DNA from: Liolophura sinensis
Taxonomy: Eukaryota; Mollusca; Polyplacophora; Chitonida; Chitonidae
NCBI RefSeq assembly: GCF_032854445.1
Contig: NC_088296.1
Location: 9,522,706-9,586,705 of the forward strand
DNA: 64,000 nt
Direction: 5' to 3'
The position numbers were made by a program, and so were the translations under genes. Shown piece after piece: positions 1-12,470 of the stretch. Under the pieces are notes generated by a model that worked only from the letters and a program-made list of their open reading frames with translations, searched no databases and had not been told where the DNA came from. Position 1 is the stretch's first letter, and each line of letters begins with the position of its first letter.

Positions 1-332
1 ATGGGTCCCAAACTGAAGATGTAAATTTGCATGGTGAAGACATGCACAAGAAATCAATTCAGTACGATGAACCATTTAAGAAAAACCTCTGGAAGGCTCA
101 TTCGTTGCGGACGGATTGGCGGATGACAGAGGAAGTGTTCATCAATAATGCCCTAGGTGGTATCATCTTTTGCCTGTTGTGATATTTTGTAACACGACAA
201 ATTTTTGTACTTGATTTACTTGAGCCTAGAATTCATGACTGATATGTAACTATTTCACCTTTCAGCTCTCGACCAGTAGAGGGTTGCTAGAAAGGGAAAA
301 CGTTTGCCAACTTGTCCAGTGTCTATTCTTAC

Positions 333-578
333 CTCTTTCGCAGGAAATGTAGTCGAAAGATGGCAGGAAATCTGTTTTGCAATAACATATGTCACCGTCA
401 CACCCTCGCTGTTTGCATTCTGCATTCTTGTCCAGACATCCGTATAAACTCGAACAGGGAAAGAACAGTGCCGCTTCTGAGGTAATTGTGATATTCGATG
501 TACCATTTTGCATTTGTTCCAGCAGCACGTTGGATTCGATCCCACTTTGAAGGGGCCAGTCTTCCGTGTCACATTTAT
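333..578 (-). CDS. EB-module gene, last exon visible in window
   Basis: Bounded by TCTTCAG before 578 and GTAAGA after 333; 246 bases, phase 1 at both ends. A divergent N-terminal part carries two potential N-glycosylation sites (NGT, NIT). It is followed by the signature CKQRGCDGDICYC and then KTDFLPSFD, matching the exon at 3098-3310. I see no other exon in the 1.9-kb intron between 578 and 2496, which contains SINE-A fragments. Confidence 0.7.
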
Positions 579-3500
579 CTGAAGACGAAATAGTGATATG
601 CAAAGATGTCTTACTTATTTATTTGATTGTTGATTAACGCCATACTGAAGCTATGGCATTGTTTTTGAGTTATACGATAGGTTTTAAAGGAAAGCGGAGA
701 GCCAGGCGTAAGGCATCTACCCTTGGCAAGTTAATGACAAACTTACATAACATGTCAGTAGAAAATAAGTGAATTTCTGTGAACATTGGAGGAGCCAGTG
801 TGATGCCTGTAAGTTCAAGACCAGCTCGTGCTGGTTTCCTCTCCGGCCGTCTTCCAGCCACCAGCAGATGGTCGTGGGTTTGCCTCTGGCTCTGTCCGGC
901 CATAATGCTAGCCATTGTCGTCTAAATGAAAAATTCTTGAGTACGACGTAAAACACCAAGCAAATAAATAAACTTCACAAACGAGCGCCTTCGGCAATTT
1001 ATTGCTGCCAAGACCCAGCAAGCAGAGAGGATGGGGGAATCTAATATTCCCTGGTTCGATACCAGCTGAAACGCGCATTTTGTGTGCCCAACTGACTTAA
1101 AGGCAAGCACCTACCAACTTAATCACCTATATTCAAGGGTAAAATAACATTTAAAAAACATTAACAGCTACAACTGAAATGTTTTATATATTCACTTCGA
1201 TCCTGTTTAGTTTAACATGCTGGCAGAAGTGGAGGAGGGAAAGCATTTTATTAAACATTTATTATTTATTTATTATTAAAGTTAAACAATTCTAATGTTT
1301 CAGAAAATTCCAACATTACAAAATGCTTACAAAAAATATTAAAGTTTATAACACCATTTTGTGTCAAATTAACACTTGTGTTTTGCATTGTTCAAAAAAT
1401 GTTATAAATTTTGCTGTCTAACAATGTGGTAACAAATTCAAGGAAGGATGGCACTCCAAGTTAACATGCTGTATTTAAACCCTTCGGAAAGTGTGGACAT
1501 TTTTTTAAGATTTGCTTCTTACCATTGAATACATTGTAACCATTGAATACATTCTTACCATTGAATACATTAGTAACTTCTGTAACTTTAACTCAAATAC
1601 CTGATCGACCTATCCCTGTCATCTGGCACGATTCTGGTCACAAAAAACACCCCAAAGCATAAAATGTACTGGTTCATTACTGTACTGCCATCGCTCAAGT
1701 TAAACTCAGGTTTATCCGTAGAGGAAACCTGAGTGTCCGGAAGAAACCATCGCACTTCCTCAAGTATAACGTAGTCCTCATGACTGAATTAGCGCCTCAT
1801 CCGAATTAATGAGAAATGGATTCCACCCACGATCTCGTTCTTCAGCGACAGACAGGCTGCTGCTGAGGTAAAGCTTGGTACTAATGAGACAGCAAGGTCC
1901 TCATTGTGGCTGAATATAAGCACTGAGGTATATTCATTTTCACAATTCCCTGCACTTAAATGCGACAATAGGATTGTACATAAATATCGTTATTAAAATT
2001 TATTTTTTATTTGATTGGTGTTTTACGCCGTACTCAAGAATATTTCACTTATACGACGGGGCCAGCATTACGTTATTAAAATAACGAGGATATATTAAAA
2101 TAACGAGGTATTACGGTGATAATAGAAAAGAGAAGAATATGGTGAAACGAAAACAGCTACGACTATGTGATGATTGGCAAAGAGTTAAACGTAACCTGTG
2201 AAGTACGGGCTTTATTCTACATCGTTATGTGAATGTTTAAATAGCAGAAACTTATACAGTCCCTATCACCATGGCTTAAGCGGAATTAGGTGGGAAAAAA
2301 AAACAAGGCAGAGGTGTTAATAGTCATGTATTGGACGTCATCTAGTGTAGACTTGCACCAAATACTGCGCTGTTTTCTTATCCCATGCATACGCCAGTTT
2401 GCTCCACGCGTAAAACTGACTCGCGTAATAGAAAGGTAAAAAATTCTTGAGCAAAGTTGTACAACAACTCCAAAACTGACCACCATTGTGCTTACCTAGA
2501 GAATAAGCCAGTGACCTGCACTGTGATCCTTCCCAGAACGAGGCTCGTATCTCCTCGTCACTAGCTTCTCGTAGACCGTCCCGACAAACGCACTGACCGT
2601 CAACGCAGGACTGTTCTTCTTCCAGGTAACACCTACCATCACAAGTTTCACCGAGTAGTGCGAGTCCTGGGATGGTGCAGCCTCTTCCCCCGGTACTGAC
2701 CACCATCCCGGGCGGGCACACGCACACTTTGGTCTCCGAGTCGCACTGTTCCTTCAGACCGGCACACTGTGTGACGCACGTCTCACCGTGGTAAGCGACT
2801 GGAATGCAAAACACAGGGTCATAAATAAGCAAACACTGCATTGCGAAGACAAATACACTTAATGACGAAAAGTCTGAACGAAGTGAGCGGCTGGAAATAT
2901 GTCATACAGCAACAAATAAGCTAACTTTGTGACAGCTAAGATATAACTCGTTCCTGGAGGCTCCAGTTTGTCATAATCGTGTGCACAGTCACCATTGCTT
3001 GTTATAAATCTATGGTCGGATTCACCAAAATTGCTACAGTTATATGACCCAGTCAGAAATTTTTATAGCACAGTGAACAGCGACACAAAATGCCTACCTG
3101 TCTCGCATGCGCTGTTGTCTACTGAAGGTACATATCCGGTGTCACAGTAACAGATCGTCCCGTCACACGTGCGCTGCTTGCACGAGGCATGCTCTGGACA
3201 TTGCGTGTTGAGGTCACATTGTTCAAAGAGGGACAATGTTACATCTTGGCCTGTGTCTACCGCTGCCGTCCTCTCCACGCCACTCTTGAATGTTCCGCCC
3301 AATAGCAACACTGAAATGGGAATTCGGAATCCCGTGAATATGTACTTATTTGTGTAATTGGTCTTTCATGCGGAAATCAAAACTCTTTAACTTATGTGAC
3401 GGTGATCGTGTTTCTAAGAGTTGCAAACCCACAGAAGCCACCGCATTTCACTTTGCGTTCTGACTTAAAGCCGCAAAAAAAAAACAATAACGTATTTGAA

Positions 3501-4005
3501 CCCATGATCTCGTAAGCCAAAACAATTGGATATCGGAAAGAATTGAATTTAATTTAAATAATTATTTAAAACATGTAAATAGTGTATTTAAAATTTCACG
3601 ACGGCAGCCGGCATTATGGTGGGTAGAAAAAGAACAGCGCTCAAGGGAACCTACGACCATCGTGATTGCTGGCAGACCCGTTCGGCCAGATAGGAAGCCA
3701 CCATGAGCTGACGTTGAACACACAGCAGCCTCATTGGTGAGAGCCTCCTGGGTCATACATACTCTAACCACTTGCCAACCAGGGCTTCACTTTATATTAT
3801 GGTGTCCCACATGTAGGCAACCTATTCTTGATCTTTATAAACCTTTTTCAGTCCTCAGAAAAACTGAATATTGTCCCTGGAAAGCTGATCACGTGATCAC
3901 TGTCCTTTACTGAAAGATAAAGGAGAGCTTACCTAGTCCGATGGCAGGGAGCCACGATGCTGGCTTACCCGGCGTCTTCATAAGGTCCGCCATTGGTCCG
4001 GGGAC
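333..4005 (-). CDS. EB/EGF-like cysteine-rich secreted or membrane protein, 5' part of gene (gene-level entry)
   Basis: Four coding exons read on the minus strand: 4005-3933 (ATG at 3993-3991), 3310-3098, 2798-2496 and 578-333. The gene continues past the left edge, because the last exon ends in a good donor (G|GTAAGA). All three internal introns and the exit intron are phase 1, the usual arrangement for shuffled extracellular modules. The joined product starts MADLMKTPGKPASWLPAIGL and runs straight into VLLLGGTF, giving a hydrophobic stretch fit for a signal peptide or signal anchor. About 274 residues are visible. Cysteine-rich modules follow, with paired C-x4-C spacing and a C-x-C motif, as in EB-module/EGF-like proteins. 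Function is not recognisable; extracellular adhesion, matrix or receptor roles are possible. Only 12 bases lie between a splice acceptor (4006-4011) and the ATG, so a 5' untranslated exon must lie further right. Family assignment is by motif only. Confidence 0.75.
791..973 (+). mobile_element. SINE-A, diverged, in EB-gene intron
   Basis: Box B region AAGTTCAAGACCAGCTCGTG to AAATAAATAAA tail, with a partly deleted body. Confidence 0.8.
2000..2068 (-). mobile_element. SINE-A 3' fragment in EB-gene intron
   Basis: Only the tail and about 50 bases of body remain, in reverse orientation. Confidence 0.8.
2496..2798 (-). CDS. EB-module gene, exon with two cysteine-rich modules
   Basis: Bounded by ATTCCAG before 2798 and GTAAGC after 2496; 303 bases, phase 1 at both ends. 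It holds two modules: GETCVTQC..CDSETKVCVCPPGM, then GETCDGRC..CVDGQCVCRDGL. The tandem GETC starts and the C-x-C motifs followed by a Pro/Gly or Asp/Gly turn are typical of EB/EGF-like repeats. The ORF runs on past the donor into intron sequence, which is not part of the protein. Confidence 0.75.
3098..3310 (-). CDS. EB-module gene, exon with first cysteine-rich module
   Basis: Bounded by TTTCAG before 3310 and GTAGGC after 3098; 213 bases, phase 1 at both ends. The module carries the signature CKQRTCDGTICYC followed by DTGYVPSVD, with cysteine spacing x5, x5, x4, x4, x1. The same signature recurs in the exon at 333-578, so the two exons are paralogous copies within one gene. Confidence 0.75.
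3604..3783 (-). mobile_element. SINE-A, old, lacking the 3' tail
   Basis: GGCATTATGGTGGG through GGTGAGAGCCTCCTGGGTCA in reverse orientation, heavily mutated. Confidence 0.75.
3933..4005 (-). CDS. EB-module gene, first coding exon
   Basis: On the minus strand an acceptor (TTGTAG) precedes position 4005, ATG is at 3993-3991, and the exon ends at 3933 before GTAAGC. It codes for 20 residues plus one base. Its end, WLPAIGL, joins in frame to VLLLGG of the next exon to complete a hydrophobic segment, which supports both the start and the splice. Confidence 0.65.
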
Positions 4006-4102
4006 CTACAAGGAAAAGAATGAAACATAAGACTGGATTTTTTTATTGTAGTAACACAGTTATGAATGCTACTTGTGGCTGCATCGTTTTTAGCAATGCA
4101 CG

Positions 4103-4277
4103 TAAATAAGACTGGTTGGCCCGGTGTCAGGATAATGTAACTGGGCGGCGTATCATGCCTGGTATCTTAGGTATGATACTTCTGTGAGGGCTCGCCCTGC
4201 CACAAGCGGACACGATATATGTATTTAAAACTGCCAAACGACTGCTAAAAACTGCTAAAACCCCAAGCATACATACG
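4103..4277 (+). mobile_element. SINE-C 3' part
   Basis: GGCCCGGTGTCAGGATAATG, TGATACTTCTGTGAGGGC and AAACCCCAAGCATACATAC, without head. Confidence 0.75.
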
Positions 4278-6046
4278 TGTGCGGAAACTCCGGTTTATCG
4301 GTTTTCTCGTATGTTGTGTAATCAAATCACATTGTAAAATGGTATGGATTAAATTCTGATGATTAAATTCAATTTTTCAATTGTCTTTTATTTCACCAAA
4401 ATCACTGGGTACTATTTTACATCAGAAGACATAAAGTTTTCACAAATAGAAACATGTTAATATTATTGCTGCAATGGCGATATGGCTGGAATAAAGCTCC
4501 AAAAGAGCTTGTGTTAGCCCAGTTCATCGGTCTTGTGCAGCTAAAAAGTAATCTTCACATTTCTTGACAAAGACAAGCCCAGTTTCCAGCAGGCCATTAA
4601 AATAATATACAATGTTAGCAACAAAGTGTAAGCAAAGCAAAGCGAAAAAACACTGAGTGCATTCTGTTTATCTTTTCCACCATTATATACGTGACAATAT
4701 TCGTGAGCCTTGTGTTAAAGGCAAAGATAACACTAAAATGAGGTATGTATCAGAAGAAAGACCAATAAAAATGTCCAGGAAAATAGTTGGATTTTTTTTT
4801 TGAGGGGGAGAGGGGTGGTAATTTGTTCAACCTAGTAAAATGCATGTGAATATTTTATTCTGTGGTGGCCTTTTCTGACCACATTGGGACCAGTGACGTC
4901 ACATGAGGTATTTGTGACTTAAACACATTAGACGTTTACATTCCTTAATTCAAAATGCGTATAGATATAGAACTAGCTTATTTGACATTCAAACGAATTA
5001 TTTCAGGCAAACAGTATAGACGTGACGTAATCGATACCTTCTGGATCCCAACAGGCCACCGTTGTTTCTAAGCTTTTAAACAATTTTACTTGGTTAGACA
5101 AATGCTAAAAATAAAACCAACTATTTCCTGGTGTTTCATCGGATATATACTTCATTTTAGAGTGGTTTTTGGCTTTAAGCAACCATCAATCAGTCAATCT
5201 ACGAATCTGAATTCAAACGTGAGCAAGTGTTTATTTAATTACTTATTTATTTGCGATATATTTAGGACTATTCATGTCAGCACCTCAACAATATTGTTCC
5301 AGTGAGCAGAAGTCTGTGATCTTCGACTACAACGAGACAAATTTATTTTAATAATTGATTGATTTATTAAGTTTGCTTGAGCTGACTGGACGAATGAGTA
5401 AGCTAGTGAGTAAACCTTTTTTGGCAAAAGCTCAAAAAGAATTGTACAGGTGTGCGTATATCGGCGTAACCAAGGTAACAAAAACTGTCATTTTTAAGTG
5501 ATTACATTGGCGGGAACAAAGGTCACCCCTGTGCCCCAAGTACATTCTCTCACCTTAATTGTCGGTAATACCTTACTTTCCGATGACGCACATATAGACA
5601 CCGTGTATATACTATCTGATCTGAAATTTACATGTTTTTCGAAGTGCTGTTGTTGTTATTCATGAATTTAACCCGCACCCAGTGTAATGCTGTATGGAAA
5701 GAAACAAGGAACAAGGAAGGAGTGTTGCTTCTGGGCTGAACAGACGTTCAAAGTTTTTTAAGGACAGATTTACAAAATGTATGTATAGCATTCAGCTCGT
5801 CGCATGACAGGCGATTATCTGAAACTGTTATCTTCTAAGGTATGATGAATTATTTATACTCCTACGTCACATATCCAGATAAGATATTCTTTGATCGTTT
5901 TTCTCATTCTACAAGTATTAAAACTCGACTGTACTCATTTTCAGAGGCACCCTGTTATCTGTTCAATATGTGAGCCTGAATTCAATTGCGACATTATGCT
6001 CGCCCGGCTATCGAGGCTTAGGAAGCGCTGTCCAGCGTATAATGAT
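4278..6046. other. Gene-free stretch
   Basis: Moderately AT-rich unique sequence upstream of the EB-module gene. The gene's promoter and 5' untranslated exon probably lie here or just right of 4011, but I can point to no element. ORFs here are short and lack protein-like character. Confidence 0.5.
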
Positions 6047-8045
6047 GAATTTGCATCTAATCGTGTAGCGTCTATTCATGATAAAATGCTGTGTATAATC
6101 GTGTATCGTCTGGTCATGATAAAAGTCTGTGTATAATCGTGTACACTCTGATCATGATAAAATGCTGTGCATAATCGCGTAGCGTCTGATCATGATGAAA
6201 TGCTGTGTATAATCGTGTAGCGTCTGATCATGATGAAATGCTGTGTGTAATCGTGTAGCGTCTGATCAAGATAAAATGCTGTGTATAATCGCGTAGCCTC
6301 TGATCATGATAAAATTCTGTGTATAATCGTGTAGCGTCTGATCATGATAAAATGCTGTGCATAGTCGTGTATCGTCTATTTATGATAAAATGCTGTGTGT
6401 AATCGCGTAGCGTCTGATCATGATAAAATTCCGTGTATAATCGTGTAGTGTCTGATCATGATAAAATGCTGTGCATGATCGTGTTGCGTCTGATCATGAT
6501 AAAATGCTGTGTATAATCGCGTAGCGTCTGATCATGATGAAATGCTGTGTATAATCGTGTAGCGTCTGATCATGATAAAATTCTGTGTATAATCGTCTAG
6601 CGTCTGATCATGACAAAATGCTGTGTATAATCGTGTAGCGTCTATTCATGATAAAATGCTGTGCATAATCGTGTTGCGTCTGATCATGATAAAATGCTGT
6701 GTATAATCGCGTAGCGTCTGATCATGATGAAATGCTGTGTATAATCGTGTATCGTCTAATCATGATAAGATGATGTGTATAATCGTGTAGCGTCTGATCA
6801 TGACAAAATGCCGTGTATAATCGTGTAGCCTCTGATCATGACAAAATGCTGTGTATAATCGTGTATCGTCTAATCATGATAAGATGCTGTGTATAATCGC
6901 GTAGCGTCTGATCATGACAAAATGCTGTGTATAATCGTGTAGCGTCTGATCATGACAAAATGCTGTGTATAATCGTGTAGCGTCTGATCATGATAAAATG
7001 CTGTGCATAATCGTGTTGCGTCTGATCATGACAAAATGCTGTGTATAATCGTGTATCGTCTAATCATGATAAGATGCTGTGCATAATCCTGTAGACTCTG
7101 ATCATGACAAAATGCTGTGTATAATCGTGTAGCGTCTGATCATGACAAAATGCCGTGTATAATCGTGTATCGTCTAATCATGATAAGATGCTGTGTATAA
7201 TCGTGTAGCGTCTGATCATGATAAAATGCTGTGTATAATCGTGTAGCGTCTGATCACGATAAAATGCCGTGCATAATCGTGTTGCGTCTGATCATGACAA
7301 AATGCTGTGTATAATCGTGTATCGTCTAATCATGATAAGATGCTGTGTATAATCGTGTAGCGTCTGATCATGATCAAATGCTGTGCATGATTGTGTATCG
7401 TCTGATCATGATAAAATTCTGTCTACCATCGTGTAGCGTCTAATCATGATAAAATGCTGTGCATAATCGTGTTGCGTCTGATCATGACAAAATGCTGTGA
7501 ATGATCGTGTATCGTCTAATCATGATAAGATGCTGTGTATAATCGTGTAGCGTCTGATCATGATCAAATGCTGTGCATGATCGTGTATCGCCTGATCATG
7601 ATCAAATGCTGTGCATGATCGTGTAGTGTCTGATCATGATAAAATGCTGTGTATAATCGTGTAACGTCTGATCATGATGAAATGCTGTGTATAATCCTCT
7701 AGACTCTGATCATGATAAAATGCTGTGTATAATCGTGTAGCCTCTGATCATGACAAAATGCTGTGAATGATCGTGTAGCGTCTGATCATGATAAAATTCT
7801 GTGTATAATCGTGCAGCGTCTGATCATGATAAAATGCTGTGTATAATCGTGTAACGTCTGATCATGATCAAATGCTGTGTATAATCCTGTAGACTCTGAT
7901 CATGATAAAATGCTGTGTATAATCGTGTAGCCTCTGATCATGACAAAATGCTGTGAATGATCGTGTAGCGTCTGATCAGGATAAAATTCTGTGTATAATC
8001 GTGCAGCGTCTGATCATGATAAAATGCCGTGTATATTCGTGCAAC
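6047..8045. repeat. 38-bp minisatellite, about 52 copies
   Basis: Direct tandem copies of a unit containing AAAATGCTGTGTATAATCG and GTAGCGTCTGATCATGAT. Variation is confined to a few positions (GTGTAT/GTGCAT, GTAGCG/GTATCG/GTTGCG, GATAAA/GACAAA/GATGAA). Variant units recur at regular spacing, showing higher-order structure. No start-to-stop coding potential. Confidence 0.95.
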
Positions 8046-8319
8046 ATAACCCTATATATATAATCGTGTGTAATCATTTTGTTCAGGGTAAAATGCTGCT
8101 CCAAATCGTGTAAACATTAAGAAAGCAACAACTTATTTGTGGAACATGGATAATCCATTACAAGGCGATGTCAACAGATATATCATATTACAGACTTTCA
8201 TACACATAAAATATTGAATATCGGGAAATTAAAAAGAATTATTTTATTAACACCTTCTGCAATGAACTCATCGAAAGCTAATCCATGATTCGACGCTACC
8301 AACAGATAATTCCTAATTT

Positions 8320-8487
8320 TAGTGCTATGGGTATTTGTACCGTGTCTTCTTCTGCCAGGGAATCCATGCCGCCACTGAAGTATGATATCGAAGACACCAG
8401 ACATGACACCCCACCCAGTCACATTATACTGACAATGTGCTTCCTTTCTCTACCCCTCAGTGCTGAGTGCCAAGTGAGTTAGCAACA
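8320..8487 (-). mobile_element. SINE-C middle part
   Basis: CCGCCACTGAAGTATGATAT, ACACCAGACATGACACCCCA and CAGTCACATTATACTGACA in reverse orientation. Confidence 0.75.
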
Positions 8488-8530
8488 AGTACCAGTTTGA
8501 GGCGGACACTAAATCTACAGAATCACTTCA

Positions 8531-8535
8531 CTTAC

Positions 8536-8606
<71 letters not shown>

Positions 8607-8745
8607 TTTCATTGGTGTTTTACACCATACTCAAGAATATTTGACTTATACGGCGGAGGTCAGTAATATGATAGGAGGAAACCGGGCAGAGCCCGGGGGT
8701 AATCCTCGTTATGGTGGGAGGAAACCGGACATAGCCCACATCCAC
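8531..8745 (-). mobile_element. SINE-A with tail expanded to (TTTA)n
   Basis: A tail microsatellite of about 75 bases precedes the reverse-oriented body. The copy lacks its head and repeats GGGAGGAAACCGG twice by internal duplication. Confidence 0.85.
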
Positions 8746-9767
8746 CTTACTTAGCGTTATAAAATGCGTTCAAGTTTGGTCTGTAAAATCTTGAAGAAGT
8801 CGGTTGAAAACCATTCACACGGCGTCAACAATTACATAGTTGTGTCCTTTTTTGTTATATACTGGGGTTTTTTTTCATGTACACACTATTTTTGAAGAAA
8901 AGCTTCACTTAAGATTTTGAACTAAGAGCATCCCGTGTACAACATATACCATATGCCATCAACATATACCAAAGTTTTTTTCTGAGGAGACACATGACTA
9001 CAGATTTTGCCATTTTACGCTTAAGCCAACAGACCAATTGCCTAGGCAACAGATACCCAACAAGAAAACATTTTCTTTTTCCAATGTACAAATCCGCTCC
9101 AAAAGGATGCCTATATACCAAATTGTGTTTATTGACGCAACTATTATGCTGGCATTACTAACGCCCAGATGACGGTTGACATGTCAACAATGGCTTTTTA
9201 CTGACAGCTTTGTGGAAAAAGTCAGAAGGCTTGCTTGTTGCTTTTAACAGCAGGGTTTATAGGTCAGCGAAGAAAGACCGTACACATTAAGTAGGTAGGC
9301 GTTCAATGCATTAGCTCAAATCTGATGCTATGAATTCAATAGCATTACAAGTGGGCGGGGTTATCATGTTATATCTTATTCTGATATGAATAATGTAACA
9401 AACCGATAAAGGTAATACATGGATATATTACTATAGGGCTATGCAGCGATTCACATTTTTGCCCATGAAATACTGGTCACTGAGTATACAGGGGAAAACT
9501 CACCTGTATCATATTTAATATACATGAGGACGTTTCGTTTAGCAACGTGCACGTGCCCTTTATTAAAATAAAAACTAGGGTTCTCGATTCCGTTGTTGTT
9601 AAAAAAGAAGTCTTCAGTTTTTGGTTACTACTTTTAGTTTTTAGTTTGTTAAGTCATTTAGGATAAGTTTTTTCCTAACAATAATTTCATTTTTAAGTTT
9701 GACATATCCATGTATCAAATTGTCATTTTCATGTTATTACGTCTAATTAATTGCGTCCATCCTCACA

Positions 9768-9945
9768 GCATTCTTTTTATCTAATGCTGCTTAAGCCATG
9801 GAACTAATGTTCGTGTACTTTGTTACTTTTTTTCTTATGAACAATCGGAATAAAACCCCGACAGGAAAATTGACAAGGGGGACCATTTTACCGGCAGTAT
9901 GTGTGAACATTTGCCAACCATGACATTGTCTTCGTTACTATAATT
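9768..9945 (+). mobile_element. Repeat D
   Basis: CTTAAGCCATGGAACTAATG, GGAATAAAACCCCGACAGG and ACATTTGCCAACCATGACAT; diverged. Confidence 0.75.
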
Positions 9946-11354
9946 AAGCTCTAGTTGTTATGAGATTTCATACTGAAGAAATAATATTCCAAACAGAAAT
10001 GTTTACAACTATCTTATTCAGACCGCAACCATAATGCTCTGCGTTGACAGATTTTTCAAACAATGCATAGTAACTAGTCTAAGATAATCTCCTTGAGACT
10101 TCTTAGATTATGAAATTTTCAGAAAAAGCAAAGGAATTATTTCAAAACGTGATGAACAGCAAGAAACATGACAGGCCTGTCCTTAATCCTTCAGATTTGG
10201 ACAAACTAGATAGATGAAGAGACATGCCTAAGGTTGCAGAATACTACAGAAGTAAAGCATTATGCTTCATTCTATAGGACAGGCAAAAATTATGTAAATG
10301 AGCTATGAAGGAACCGGCAGACTAGAAGGGTAGATATGATTTAGTGAGGTACCAGAAAACCTACAGATTAAGGAAGATATAGAAAAGTTCAGCAGATATG
10401 ACAAAGTCTAAAGGTTGTGAAAAAAGGAACTGTTTGAAATGTCAGACGCGTGTATGGGCCCATACATTATGAAGACTAGAAAACTTTACACAAATTTGAA
10501 AGGGGGAGAGGAGGGGGGATTTAAAAGCTACGCTCATGCTTACCGAAGCCATGCCTGCCCCGAGTTCGGGAAAGTTAAAGAGAACATAAAGTCAGCCACT
10601 AAATTTTAATTAATTAATAAAGCAGTATTCCAGAAATACTGATGTTTTAGTTTGGCGCTCGATCAGGGTGATGTTCGTGAACACAAGTGTCGTGTTTTAG
10701 CAGCCGTTCTCGTCCGCGTCCTGCATGAGCGTAAGCAATACGCCTAGCTGGCTGTGCCGACTTCAGGGAATTTAACGAACGTTGCGGGACCTTCTTTTTT
10801 ATGACTATTACATTCAAGTTTTAGGAAGATACTTTCGTAAAAAATTTGACTTTGCTAAGGAAAAATAATGCAAAGTAGCAATATTTTTCTTGAAGCAATG
10901 ACTCCACCGAGGTGGTTTTCTTGCTTGCTCACCTTGACAAGTTACTACAGTCCTCCTGTCCAACATATACGCATTGTGACACAGGCAGCTGTTCTCAGTT
11001 CCCGGATCATAAATGTGTGGTCCAAAATGCACCAGTTTAACACTTAAACTAACCGTGAAAATCCACTTTATTGCATGGTTGTCTCTCTATCCACTATAAG
11101 AAACTACACTGACAATCGAGAGTTAATAGGTTTTCTTGACGTGCAGCAAACTATTACGTGACGCTTTCGGCGCTGTTGATTGGCCAAGTTCATAAGGGCT
11201 ACTCGGAAATTGTCCATCAGTGCCATATCTATCCCCAATACTAAACTTCATGTTCTCGGCTTTCAAAACTGTAAAGAATTTTTTACATATTTTCTGTGAT
11301 AACTGTGTCCAATATAATTTTTTTCTATGTATATATGTTCCATCATTGCTGTTG
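9946..11354. other. Gene-free stretch
   Basis: Unique sequence between repeat D and the 24-bp array, including the short unexplained ORF at 10110. Otherwise I see nothing I can name. Confidence 0.5.
10110..10217 (+). other. Short unexplained ORF in a possible decayed coding stretch
   Basis: ATG to TGA, 35 codons (starts MKFSEKAKELFQNV, with KKHDRPVLNPSDLDKL). The next 200 bases in other frames still give protein-like fragments (PKVAEYYRSKA). Not recognised; possibly a relic of a gene or transposon, possibly chance. Confidence 0.2.
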
Positions 11355-12470
11355 AGTATTAAAGGTCCTATCATTCCGGTTGAGTAATGTCCTATCATGT
11401 CATATCGACCAGGGTCCTACCATTCCTGATGAGCGGGATCCTGTCATTCCTGTTCGGTAGGGTCCTATCAGGTCATATTAACCAGGGTCCTATCATGTCC
11501 GTTGAGTAAGATCCTGTCATGTCATATTGGCCAGGGTCCTATCATTTCCGTTGAACGGGGTCTTATCATTCCTGTTGAGTAAGATCCTATCATGTCATAC
11601 TGACCAGGGTCCTATCGTTCCTGCTGAGCGAGGTCCTATCATTCCTATTGAGTCCTATCATTTCTCTTTAGTAAGGTCCTAGCGTGTCGAATTGACCAGG
11701 GTCCTATCATTCCTGTTGAGCGGGGTCCTATCATTCCTTCTGAGTAAGGTTCTATCATTCCTGTTGAGTAAGGTCCTTTCAGTCATGTTGAGTATGGTCC
11801 TATCATGCCATATTGACCAAGGTCCTATTATTCTCGTGGAGTAAGGTCCTATCATTCCTGTTGAGTAAGATCCTATCATTCCTGTTGAGTAAGGTTTTAT
11901 TGTGTCATATTGACCAGGGTCCTATCATTCCTGTTGAGTAAGGTCCTTTCAGTCATGTTGAGTAAGGTTCTATTATGTAATACTGGCCAGGGTTCTATCA
12001 TTCCTGTTGAGTAAGATCCTATCATTCCTGTTGAGTAAGGTTTTATTGTGTCATATTGACCAGGGTCCTATCATTAATGTTGAGTAAGGCCCTTTCAGTC
12101 ATGTTGAGTAAGGTTTTATTGTGTCATATTGGCCACGGTCCTATCATTCCTGTTGAGTAAGGTTCTATTATGTCATACTGACCAGGGTCCTATCATTCCT
12201 ATTGAGTAAGGTCCTATCATCCTGTTGAGTAAGGTTCTAATGTGTCATATTGGCCAGGATCCTATCATTCCTGTTGCGTAATGTCCTATCATTCCTGTTG
12301 AGTAAGGTCCTATCATTCCTGTTGAGTAAGGTCCTATCATTCCTGTTGAGTAATGTCCTATCATTCCTGTTGAGTAAGGTCCTTTCAGTCATGTTGAGTA
12401 TGGTCCTATCATGCCATATTGACCAGGGTCCTGTTAATCTCGTTGAGTAAGGTCCTGTTAAATCACACTG
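11355..12470. repeat. 24-25-bp minisatellite
   Basis: Tandem copies of GGTCCTATCATTCC + TGTTGAGTAA, mixed with a variant whose second half is ATATTGACCAG. The two variants alternate irregularly, pointing to an array built from multi-unit blocks. It gives spurious ORFs such as 12250-12450. Confidence 0.92.

Noticed and set aside
6047-8045. CRISPR-like repeat array
   Set aside because: The repeats are contiguous without unique spacers, units vary, and the genome is eukaryotic.
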